From JBDRNE01 sp043812935 (lineage in GTDB: Bacteria > Omnitrophota > Gorgyraeia > Tantalellales > Tantalellaceae), in contig JBDRLO010000064.1 in NCBI GenBank assembly GCA_043812935.1, positions 1 to 15,671 on the forward strand: 15,671 nucleotides of DNA, read 5' to 3'. Shown here piece by piece: positions 1-6,154 of this stretch. Below the pieces are notes generated by a model. The model saw nothing but the letters and a program-made list of their open reading frames with translations, was not told where the DNA came from and ran no database searches. A program made the position numbers and the translations under genes. The first letter of the stretch is position 1; each line of letters starts with the position of its first letter.

Positions 1-6
1 AACAGA

Positions 7-155
7 ATTTATTACAACAATATTATGTCTATAAATAGGGTAAATAGGGACAGCTACCATTTATTAAATAACAAAAAGCGAGAAACTAAGTTTTCTATTT
101 TTAATAAATGGTAGCTGTCCCTATTTATAGACATAATAATATTGTTGTAATAAAT
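7..155. repeat. Long imperfect fold-back (inverted) repeat, REP/MITE-like
   Basis: The left arm (7-66) and right arm (102-155) are reverse complements over about 54 bp, around a 35-nt centre. They differ only by a 3-bp deletion (ATT) and a 9-bp duplication (TAAATAGGG at 32-40 and 41-49) in the left arm. The core GGGACAGCTACCATTTATTA sits next to the central loop. Transcribed, it would form one long hairpin. Its palindromic form, lack of coding capacity and the RAYT transposase relic at 2619-2853 suggest a non-autonomous element mobilised in trans by a Y1/HUH transposase, but that link is inferred. Confidence 0.85.
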
Positions 156-218
156 CCAATTTTGTAGTAGGTTGTATTAGCAGACATTAGCAGTGTTATT
201 CAAAAACATATATAAGCA

Positions 219-239
219 ATATCCGAACTTTTCGGATAT
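219..239. other. Short perfect hairpin
   Basis: ATATCCGAA (219-227) pairs perfectly with TTCGGATAT (231-239) across a CTT loop. It lies five bases before the terminator hairpin at 245-285, so the two may belong to the same transcript end or a small structured RNA. No named family could be assigned. Confidence 0.5.
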
Positions 240-244
240 GGACG

Positions 245-285
245 AAAGCCCTTCATCTGAAAAGATTGAGGGCTTTTATTTTTTT
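245..285 (+). terminator. Rho-independent terminator with GAAA tetraloop
   Basis: Arms 245-258 and 263-276 pair over 14 positions, with one G-U wobble and one mismatch, closed by a GAAA tetraloop (259-262). A run TATTTTTTT follows (277-285). No gene is seen before it within the window, so it ends either a transcript entering from the left or a short RNA starting between 156 and 219. It also insulates the gene starting at 358. Confidence 0.75.
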
Positions 286-357
286 GGTGCGCCCGGCATG
301 GGCGTTTGTTTGTCGGTGAAAATCACACTAATAATATTAAACGGTGAAGGGGGATAT

Positions 358-738
358 ATGAAAAAACATTGTTGTATTATTGTTGTAATAGCGCTTATCT
401 TGATAAGTTTATTTAGAGTGTATTATGGGGCTGGGGTAGGATGTCGGGTTGTTTTTAAAAACGGGCCTGCATTCAAAGATACTGTTGTGAACGTAGATGA
501 TATGCGGGTTATGCCGCGGATTACGCTGGCATCAAACCATCCCGCGGTGAAAAGACAGCTTGAGGCGATGGGAATTTTTGAATCTGATGCAAAAGCGCGG
601 CAGAGGATAACTGACGAAATGCCGGAGGATCTGAAGAAACAGTTTCGCGAGATTGGGTTTCTGGCGACATATTACCTGTCTGCTTCTGAAATGGAGAAGA
701 CGGTTGCTGTTGAAGAAACATTGGAAAGCAAAAAGTAA
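358..738 (+). CDS. Small membrane-anchored protein of unknown function (126 aa)
   Basis: I do not recognise this family. The ATG at 358 is chosen because a strong ribosome binding site (AAGGGGG) lies just upstream. A longer in-frame reading from a GTG at 193 would run through the terminator hairpin and is rejected. Residues 1-4 are basic or polar (MKKH), and residues about 5-22 are a hydrophobic helix (CCIIVVIALILISLF) fitting a signal anchor or uncleaved signal peptide. The remaining ~100 residues are charged and look periplasmic. They include a stretch (about 63-105) rich in Glu, Lys and Arg, probably helical, and a Lys-rich C-terminus. The next gene starts 33 bp downstream, so the two are likely cotranscribed. 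The cysteines at residues 5 and 6 lie inside the membrane segment and do not form a convincing lipobox. Confidence 0.7.
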   Translation: MKKHCCIIVVIALILISLFRVYYGAGVGCRVVFKNGPAFKDTVVNVDDMRVMPRITLASNHPAVKRQLEAMGIFESDAKARQRITDEMPEDLKKQFREIGFLATYYLSASEMEKTVAVEETLESKK

Positions 739-771
739 ATTCGTAAATTGTTAACAATCGGGGGTATTGGG

Positions 772-1452
772 ATGCAGGTAGTGTTAATTGTAATCAAAAT
801 TCTTTTTATAATGATCAAATCTTTTTTATGGCTTACGTTGCTGGCTTTAGCTGTTGGCGCAATCAGACTGTTTTTTATCGGAATATTTAAACAATATCAA
901 AATACCATAACAGATGTTTCTATGTTGAGAAAAGGAGATATTATTCTTACCGGAAAACAAAGTGCTGCATATTCGTTTCCGATACAGTTATCAAATGTTT
1001 TAACGCGTAAAGTTAAACACCGTTTCTGGACCCATGCCGCAATTTATAAAGGTGAAGGCATGCTTTGGGAGGCCCAGCCAAAAGGAATTGTTGAGAGAAG
1101 AATAAAAGATTATTTAGATAACGGATATATCATAAAGGTTTTTCGGCATAAATATATTAAGGATGAGAAAATTCTTGAACAAGCTGTAGATTATTGCGCT
1201 AAACAAAAAGGCCGGCCTTATGGTTTTGGGGGCCTTGGATTTTTTATTTTATCAAGTTTTACGCCTATAAGTTTTAACTGGGCGTTTGCTAATCCAATTG
1301 TTGATAAAATCTGTAAAATGGATAATGCCTATTTTTGTTCAGAATTAATTGTAGAAGCATTTGAAAACATAAATTATCCCGTTTCACCTTATGACGGATG
1401 GCGGGTAAAACCTTCTGATTTTATAAGCAATCCGTTGTTGGAAGAGGTGTAA
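772..1452 (+). CDS. Permuted NlpC/P60-type (YiiX/YaeF-like) cysteine hydrolase, membrane anchored
   Basis: The 226-residue protein starts at the ATG at 772, preceded by GGGGGTATTGGG; a TTG further upstream has no ribosome binding site. Residues about 4-38 hold one or two hydrophobic helices that anchor it in the inner membrane. The domain begins with RKGDIILTG (53-61), typical of the circularly permuted NlpC/P60 (former DUF830) group. It continues with THAAIY (His88, predicted catalytic) and ends with YFCSELIVEAF (Cys189 nucleophile). The His-before-Cys order is the permuted arrangement. Members of this superfamily cleave peptide, amide or acyl-thioester/ester bonds, often in cell-wall or lipid-linked substrates; the substrate here is unknown. 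It sits between the small membrane protein and a pyruvate kinase gene that starts 5 bp after its stop, so the three probably share one mRNA. Confidence 0.8.
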   Translation: MQVVLIVIKILFIMIKSFLWLTLLALAVGAIRLFFIGIFKQYQNTITDVSMLRKGDIILTGKQSAAYSFPIQLSNVLTRKVKHRFWTHAAIYKGEGMLWEAQPKGIVERRIKDYLDNGYIIKVFRHKYIKDEKILEQAVDYCAKQKGRPYGFGGLGFFILSSFTPISFNWAFANPIVDKICKMDNAYFCSELIVEAFENINYPVSPYDGWRVKPSDFISNPLLEEV

Positions 1453-1457
1453 ATCTT

Positions 1458-2477
1458 ATGGTTAAAACGAAAATAATATGTACTCTCGGCCCGGTATCAT
1501 CAAGTGAGAAGGTAATTAGAAAAATGATGATTGCCGGTATGGATGTGGGCCGCCTTAACTTCTCGCATGGCGCGCCGCGTGAATTACTGAACAGGATAAA
1601 CATTATTCGCTTACTAAACGCGAAATACCGCAGGTGTGTTAAGCTTCTTGGTGATTTGCAAGGCCATCGTATAAGGATAGGTGATCTTAAGGTTCCGGTT
1701 TTGCTTAAAAAGAACCGGATAGTGTATCTTACCCAGAAAGATATAAAAGGTACAGAAATAAAAATACCTTTTGATTATCAGGGCCCATTGCGCAGCATTA
1801 AAAATGGTCACCAAATATTTATAGATGATGGAAATATAGCTTTAGAAGTTGTCGGCAAGATTAAGAATAGCCTTAAAACTAAAGTAATAGTTGGAGGTTT
1901 GCTGAAAGAACATAAAGGGGTAAATATCCCGGAGGCAAGGCTTGAGTTCGGAGCAATCAGCCAGAAAGATATACAGGATATATCGTTTTGTGATAAAAAC
2001 AGTGTGGAATACATCGCGCAGTCATTTGTGCGTACAAAGAAAGACATTTTGGATTTAAAAGATGTGCTTGGGGGAAGTTCTAAGTGCCAATTAATCGCTA
2101 AAATAGAAAACAAAGAAGGCATAAAGAATATAGATGACATAATCAAGGTTTCGGACGGTATCATGATAGCGCGCGGAGATATGGGAGTATCGTTGCCCAT
2201 TTACGAAATTCCCATTATTCAAAAGATGATTATCAAGAAATGTAACCGCGCGGAAAAAATTGTTATTACTGCGACACAGATGCTTGATAGTATGACAGAA
2301 CACCTCCGGCCGACACGCGCGGAAGTAACGGATGTAGCCAATGCCATAATAGACGGCACTGACTGTGTTATGCTTTCAGCCGAATCAGCCGTAGGCAAAC
2401 ATCCGGTTGAAACAGTTGTTATGATGAATAACATAATAAAATTTACAGAAAAACACATGAAGAAAAAAGTTTGGTAA
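1458..2477 (+). CDS. pyk: Pyruvate kinase, short form lacking the C-terminal regulatory domain
   Basis: Pyruvate kinase transfers phosphate from phosphoenolpyruvate to ADP in the last step of glycolysis. Catalytic-core signatures are present in order: KIICTLGP (5-12), GRLNFSHG (31-38; substrate/K+-site Arg32, Asn34, Ser36), GDLQG with Asp66, the B-domain, HKGVNIPEA (152-160), AKIENKEG (214-221; catalytic Lys215 and metal-binding Glu217), ARGDMG (Asp241) and TATQML (271-276; Thr271). The chain stops at residue 339, about 20 residues after the MLSAESAVGKHPVE motif. Typical enzymes are about 470 residues, and the missing part is the C domain used for allostery and tetramer contacts. The stop is clean with no continuing C-domain reading frame, so this is a natural short form rather than an obvious frameshift. 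The usual GPK after DLQ reads GHR here. The ribosome binding site AGAGGTG lies in the end of the upstream gene. Confidence 0.9.
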   Translation: MVKTKIICTLGPVSSSEKVIRKMMIAGMDVGRLNFSHGAPRELLNRINIIRLLNAKYRRCVKLLGDLQGHRIRIGDLKVPVLLKKNRIVYLTQKDIKGTEIKIPFDYQGPLRSIKNGHQIFIDDGNIALEVVGKIKNSLKTKVIVGGLLKEHKGVNIPEARLEFGAISQKDIQDISFCDKNSVEYIAQSFVRTKKDILDLKDVLGGSSKCQLIAKIENKEGIKNIDDIIKVSDGIMIARGDMGVSLPIYEIPIIQKMIIKKCNRAEKIVITATQMLDSMTEHLRPTRAEVTDVANAIIDGTDCVMLSAESAVGKHPVETVVMMNNIIKFTEKHMKKKVW

Positions 2478-2618
2478 GTGAAAGACAAGATAACCAGATT
2501 TTGACAATTGACACTTTAGAGTAAAGAGGGTACGTTTCCGTGCTTTGTTTTTTTTAGCGAGAGCTTTCGAATGTTATGTCCCAAATATGAAAAAAATTAA
2601 TAAATTACAAAATATATA
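2478..2618. other. Intergenic stretch after pyk
   Basis: AT-rich spacer between the pyk stop and the transposase relic. It has a run of eight T (about 2549-2556) but no strong hairpin before it, so no clear terminator for the pyk unit. No reading frame or promoter could be supported. Confidence 0.4.
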
Positions 2619-2853
2619 GGGACAGGCCTTGTCATGTGCCCGGTGAGGTATATGGGGCTCCGTGCCTGTCTGTTGCGAGAATATTGAATTAAATCAATAT
2701 ATTATTCTGCCCAATCATATTCATGGTATGTTGATTATTTATAAACGGGAGGACACCCCTCGGGCATACTCGGGATTTCCTTTGGGCACAAGGCCCTCCC
2801 CTGCGATTGCTGATATTATTTGTTCGTTATCCGCGGGATTTTATGTTCAATGA
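2619..2853 (+). pseudogene. Remnant of a REP-associated tyrosine (Y1, IS200-like) transposase
   Basis: The segment from about 2662 translates to a fragment containing the run YIILPNHIHGMLII. This is the HUH metal-binding signature (His-hydrophobic-His after Pro-Asn) of RAYT/Y1 transposases, in its usual context: an ELNQ-type stretch before it, and further on IADIICS, matching the family's helix with the SxK segment. It has no start codon with a ribosome binding site, an in-frame stop just upstream (2644-2646), no N-terminal strand and no catalytic-Tyr helix. After about residue 55 it reads into the serA 3' end. Just upstream, GACAGGC (2621-2627) and GCCTGTC (2664-2670) form short inverted arms beginning GGGACA, like the repeat at 7-155. 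It is a decayed relic, not an active gene. Confidence 0.7.
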
Positions 2854-4008
2854 TCTTACCTTGATGACGCCGTCTATTTTATATATGGCGTCAATGGCTT
2901 CTTTGCTGGGCTCTTCTTCAATGTCTATAATAGAATAAGCGTAATTTCCCTTGCTCTTATTGAGCATTTCAACAATATTTATGTTTGCTTTGGCAAGGAT
3001 AGCTGAAATTTGTCCAACCATGTTTGGTATGTTTTTGTTCATAATAAGAAGCCTGAAATCTGAATTCTGTTCCAGATGACAGTCCATATAGTTTACTGAA
3101 TTTTTGATTGAGCCCTTTTCAAGAAAATCTTTTATCTGTTTAGCTGCCATAACAGCGCAATTGACTTCAGCCTCTTCAGTTGATGCTCCCAGGTGGGGAA
3201 TAGCTATTACTTTATCCATGTTCAATACTTCGTCGTCCGGAAAATCCGTAACGTATCTATCCACTATACCTGCTTTAATGGCATTTTTAAGGTCATCGTT
3301 ATTTACAATTCCGCCGCGTGAAAAATTAAGTATACGGATTCCTTTTTTCATGTTCTTAAATCTGGCTTTGTTTATCATGCCGCGGGTTTCATTAATAAGC
3401 GGCGTGTGTATGGATAGATAATCGGAACCGGCAAGAAGCGAATCCAGGCCTTCAGTACGTTTTACTTCTCTGGAAAGCCCCCATGCGGATTCAATTGAAA
3501 TAAAAGGGTCGTATCCGCTGACCTGCATTCCGAGAGCCACGGCTTTATTGGCAACCATTACGCCTATTTTGCCGAGGCCTATGATTCCCATTTTTTTTCC
3601 GTAAAGTTCCTGTCCCGCATAGTTTTTCTTGCCGGCTTCAACCATGGCAGGGACTTCGTCTCCTTTACCTTTAAGTGATTTAGCAAACTCTATGCCTTCC
3701 ACTATATTACGGGCGGCAAGTAAAAGGCCGGCTATTGTAAGTTCTTTTACAGCGTTAGCGTTAGCGCCCGGAGTGTTGAATACCACTATGCCTTTTTCGG
3801 AACATTTATCTACGGGAATATTATTGACCCCGGATCCGGCACGTGCTACTGCCAAGAGAGACGCAGGCAGTTCCATATCATGCATATTGTAGCTTCTGAG
3901 AATTATCGCGTCCGGCACGCTTATTTCCGTGCCTATTTCATATTCATCAAGGGGAAATAAGTTAAGCCCCTCTTTTGATATCTTGTTCAGTTTAAGTATT
4001 TTCTTCAT
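2827..4008 (-). CDS. serA: D-3-phosphoglycerate dehydrogenase with C-terminal ACT domain
   Basis: SerA oxidises 3-phosphoglycerate to 3-phosphohydroxypyruvate with NAD+, the committed step of serine synthesis. The 393 residues show the D-isomer 2-hydroxyacid dehydrogenase fold: the GLGKIG dinucleotide motif (144-149) followed by acidic YDPF, catalytic Arg231 (NFSRGG), an acidic Glu260 in DFPDDE, and His272 in IPHLGAS. An ACT domain (about 317-390, beginning FRLLIMNKNIPNMVG) would bind serine or another amino acid for feedback. There is no intervening domain, so this is the shorter ACT-bearing type. The start has AAAGGG upstream on the minus strand. It is the last gene of rex-serC-serA, 19 bp after serC. 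Its final 27 bp overlap the transposase relic read on the other strand, suggesting an element once landed at the operon end. Confidence 0.93.
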   Translation of the reverse strand: MKKILKLNKISKEGLNLFPLDEYEIGTEISVPDAIILRSYNMHDMELPASLLAVARAGSGVNNIPVDKCSEKGIVVFNTPGANANAVKELTIAGLLLAARNIVEGIEFAKSLKGKGDEVPAMVEAGKKNYAGQELYGKKMGIIGLGKIGVMVANKAVALGMQVSGYDPFISIESAWGLSREVKRTEGLDSLLAGSDYLSIHTPLINETRGMINKARFKNMKKGIRILNFSRGGIVNNDDLKNAIKAGIVDRYVTDFPDDEVLNMDKVIAIPHLGASTEEAEVNCAVMAAKQIKDFLEKGSIKNSVNYMDCHLEQNSDFRLLIMNKNIPNMVGQISAILAKANINIVEMLNKSKGNYAYSIIDIEEEPSKEAIDAIYKIDGVIKVRSLNIKSRG

Positions 4009-4027
4009 GGTTATCCCTTTCTATTAA

Positions 4028-5110
4028 TTACGCATTGTTTTTTTCAAACTCTTTCATAAACGCGGCAAGAGTTTTTACCCCGGCTAAGGGCATTGCGTTA
4101 TAAATGCTTGCCCGCATGCCGCCTACTGTTCTGTGGCCTTTCAGGGATTTTAAGCCGAGTTTAGACGCTTCTTCTATGAATTTGGTTTCCAGTTCTTCAC
4201 TTCCGCAAATAAAAGGTATGTTCATTAAAGAACGGTTTTCCTTTTTTACCGGGCTTTTAAAAAGCGCGGAAGAATCTATATAGTCGTACAGGATTTGCGC
4301 TTTTTCAATGTTGTTCTTTTTAATGGTTTCCAGGCCGCCTTTTTCTTTAATCCATTTGAATACCAGCCCTGCGATATAGATCGAGTAACACGGCGGAGTG
4401 TTGTACATCGAACCTGCGTTTGCGTGAGTTTTATAATTAAGCATGGTCGGAACATTATCGGGAGCGCTGCCTATCAGGTCTTCCCGTATGATTACAATTG
4501 TAAGGCCCGCGGGGCCTATGTTTTTCTGTGCGCCTGCAAAAATAACGCCGAATTTTTTTACATCTACCGGTTCGGATAATATGTTAGAAGACATATCTGC
4601 TACCAAGGGGACATCGCCTGTATTGGGAATATTGGTATACCTGGTTCCGTATATTGTATTATTGGAAGCAATATAAAAATAATCCGCGTCTTTTGAAAAA
4701 CATGTAGGATCAGGTTCCGGAATATAAGTATAGTTATCCGGTTCACTCGAAGCTATAACATTGACCTCTCCGTATTTCTTTGCTTCGGAAATAGCTTTTT
4801 TGGTCCATTGACCTGTATGTATATAATCCGCTTTTTTGTTCTTTACCATGAGGTTAAGCGGTACCATTGCAAATTGAAGAGACGCTCCGCCCTGCAGAAA
4901 AAGTACTTTATAGTTGTCAGGAATGTTCATGAGTTCCCTCAGGTCTGCCTCAGCGGTTTCAATTATTCCCTTAAATTCCTTACCGCGATGTGACATTTCC
5001 ATAACGCTCATGCCGCTGCTTTTGTAATCAAGCAGTTCCTTTGCCGCTGTTTGAAGGACTTCTTCCGGTAATACAGCCGGTCCTGCGCTAAAATTGTATA
5101 TTCTGGACAT
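4028..5110 (-). CDS. serC: Phosphoserine aminotransferase
   Basis: SerC converts 3-phosphohydroxypyruvate plus glutamate to phosphoserine and 2-oxoglutarate using pyridoxal phosphate, the second step of serine synthesis; it can also act in vitamin B6 synthesis. The protein has the normal family length of 360 residues. Signatures: NFSAGPAVLP near the N-terminus (6-15), MEMSHRG (38-43), FLQGGAS for phosphate/PLP contacts (71-77), NNTIYGTRY (150-158), and AGAQKNIGPAGL with the PLP-binding Lys196. HRTVGGMRASIYNAM near the C-terminus is the typical substrate-carboxylate segment. A perfect AGGAGG lies upstream of the ATG at 5110. It follows rex by 20 bp and precedes serA by 19 bp, so the three genes are almost certainly one operon. 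No serB (phosphoserine phosphatase) is nearby. Confidence 0.95.
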   Translation of the reverse strand: MSRIYNFSAGPAVLPEEVLQTAAKELLDYKSSGMSVMEMSHRGKEFKGIIETAEADLRELMNIPDNYKVLFLQGGASLQFAMVPLNLMVKNKKADYIHTGQWTKKAISEAKKYGEVNVIASSEPDNYTYIPEPDPTCFSKDADYFYIASNNTIYGTRYTNIPNTGDVPLVADMSSNILSEPVDVKKFGVIFAGAQKNIGPAGLTIVIIREDLIGSAPDNVPTMLNYKTHANAGSMYNTPPCYSIYIAGLVFKWIKEKGGLETIKKNNIEKAQILYDYIDSSALFKSPVKKENRSLMNIPFICGSEELETKFIEEASKLGLKSLKGHRTVGGMRASIYNAMPLAGVKTLAAFMKEFEKNNA

Positions 5111-5130
5111 GATATACCTCCTGTAATTTT

Positions 5131-5763
5131 TTATTGTTTATTTGTTATATCACCGCTAAGTTTTGCGGCTATGAACCTAAGCGCATTTGTGAAATCCAGG
5201 TTCATATTAATAATAGGTTTCGGTAAATTGATCTTAACGTGCGAAAAATTTAAGATACCCGTAACTCCGGCCTTTGTCAGGGTATCAGCAATGCTTTGGG
5301 CGTGTTCAGCCGGAACCGTTATTATTCCCAGTTCTATGTTTTTTCTTTCGATGATTTCATTTATCCGGCTGACAGGATAAACATCAATATCCGTATGAAT
5401 GCGTTCCAGTTTGTTGATGTTCGAGTCAAATCCTGCAACAATATCAAATCCGTCTTCCTGGAATTTTTCATAATCTAAAAGAGCACCGCCCAATCTGCCC
5501 AGGCCGACGATACACGCTTTACGTTTTTTATTTAAACAAAGTTTTCGGCCGAGTTCTTGTTTTAGGGTTTTGACATCATATCCTTTTCTGGTGTAGCCTG
5601 TAATATCAAGTAAACTTATATCTTTTCGGACAGTATAAGCGGTTGCGCCTATGGCTTTTGCTAAATCCATAGATGAAATAAATGTTACATTTTGTTTATC
5701 TAAAGTATCAAGATGTCCGAAGACTTTACATATTCTTTCGATCGAATTATTTGACAGCGGCAT
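5131..5763 (-). CDS. rex: Redox-sensing transcriptional repressor Rex
   Basis: Rex binds DNA when NADH/NAD+ is low and releases it when NADH rises. The start is set at the ATG at 5763, which has AGGAGG seven bases upstream; a longer frame to 5799 has no such site and would overlap the operator. This gives 210 residues, the normal Rex length. An N-terminal winged helix (1-75) contains the recognition segment TAYTVRKDIS (41-50) and a wing with GYTRKGYDV (56-64). A Rossmann domain follows with VGLGRLGGALL (GLGRLG 87-92) for NAD(H). The C-terminal region, FSHVKINLP through NMNLDFTNALRFIAAKL, matches the dimer-swap helix of the family. Its own promoter carries a Rex site (5780-5799), so it should autoregulate and control serC and serA in the same transcript. 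Confidence 0.93.
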   Translation of the reverse strand: MPLSNNSIERICKVFGHLDTLDKQNVTFISSMDLAKAIGATAYTVRKDISLLDITGYTRKGYDVKTLKQELGRKLCLNKKRKACIVGLGRLGGALLDYEKFQEDGFDIVAGFDSNINKLERIHTDIDVYPVSRINEIIERKNIELGIITVPAEHAQSIADTLTKAGVTGILNFSHVKINLPKPIINMNLDFTNALRFIAAKLSGDITNKQ

Positions 5764-5779
5764 TTTGCCTCCTAAGAGT

Positions 5780-5799
5780 TTCGTGAATATTTTCACCAA
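5780..5799. promoter_or_regulatory. Rex operator in the rex-serC-serA promoter
   Basis: GTGAA (5783-5787), TATT, TTCAC (5792-5796) matches the Rex consensus core GTGAA-N4-TTCAC exactly, inside the near-palindrome TTCGTGAATATTTTCACCAA (consensus outer bases TTG..CAA, each side one base off). It overlaps the -10 edge and the expected transcription start, 17 bp before the rex ATG, a position that would block RNA polymerase. Confidence 0.88.
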
Positions 5800-5826
5800 T
5801 GTAACACTTTTTTACTTGTCTGTCAA
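5798..5826 (-). promoter_or_regulatory. Sigma70-type promoter of rex-serC-serA
   Basis: On the minus strand a perfect -35 TTGACA (5826-5821) is followed after exactly 17 bp by TACATT (5803-5798), four of six matches to the -10 consensus. The Rex operator begins at the -10 and covers the start site. Confidence 0.75.
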
Positions 5827-5918
5827 CAGGTTTCAGACATTTTTTTATGACTTTAGTTATACAAGCATAACTTCTTTGTCTGAAAGACATTAAGTTTATA
5901 AAACCCGCTTGATTATGC

Positions 5919-5932
5919 GTGATTTTTTTCAC
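5919..5932. promoter_or_regulatory. Second candidate Rex site
   Basis: GTGAT-TTTT-TTCAC matches the Rex core with a single mismatch (A to T at 5923). It lies about 93 bp upstream of the rex -35 and about 185 bp before the divergent MATE-gene promoter. The homopolymer centre makes a chance match more likely than for the first site. Confidence 0.35.
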
Positions 5933-6117
5933 CAGTAGATAATGTTTTTGAATATGTCATGATTTTTTATGGCGTTCTGTGTTTTGATCTGTAATATTTG
6001 AGCTGAGAAAAAAGACAAAAGCGAAAGTAAGCGGAAGTAAAAGATATAGGCACAAAAGACTGTTAAGCTGTGCTTCCTTGTTCCAATCTGCTAAAGGGAC
6101 ACATAACATTGTATTTC
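5933..6117. other. Intergenic region between divergent rex and MATE genes
   Basis: AT-rich spacer with no supportable reading frame. Purine-rich stretches (about 6005-6045) and a small self-complementary AAGCTGTGCTT (about 6065-6075) are visible. No strong hairpin or terminator was found. Confidence 0.4.
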
Positions 6118-6147
6118 TTGTAAAATACACGTAAGGGTGTGTATAAT
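6118..6147 (+). promoter_or_regulatory. Promoter of the MATE gene, possibly giving a leaderless mRNA
   Basis: TTGTAA (6118-6123), an 18-bp spacer and a perfect TATAAT (6142-6147). The expected start, about seven bases after the -10, falls at or next to the ATG at 6155, so the mRNA may have no 5' leader. No ribosome binding site is visible before that ATG. Confidence 0.6.
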
Positions 6148-6154
6148 AGCCATC

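Noticed and set aside
219..285. A complete GEMM (cyclic dinucleotide) riboswitch
   Set aside because: Only a short GGACGAAAGCC stretch resembles the core, one base is missing, and the 5' AGGGCAAA half and the receptor helix are not seen.
193..357. In-frame N-terminal extension of the small membrane protein from a GTG at 193
   Set aside because: It runs through a hairpin and a strong terminator, has no ribosome binding site, and the ATG at 358 has an excellent one followed by a membrane anchor.
3104..3892. Open frames on the plus strand across serA
   Set aside because: They are antisense shadows of a clear serA coding sequence and show no family features or ribosome binding sites.
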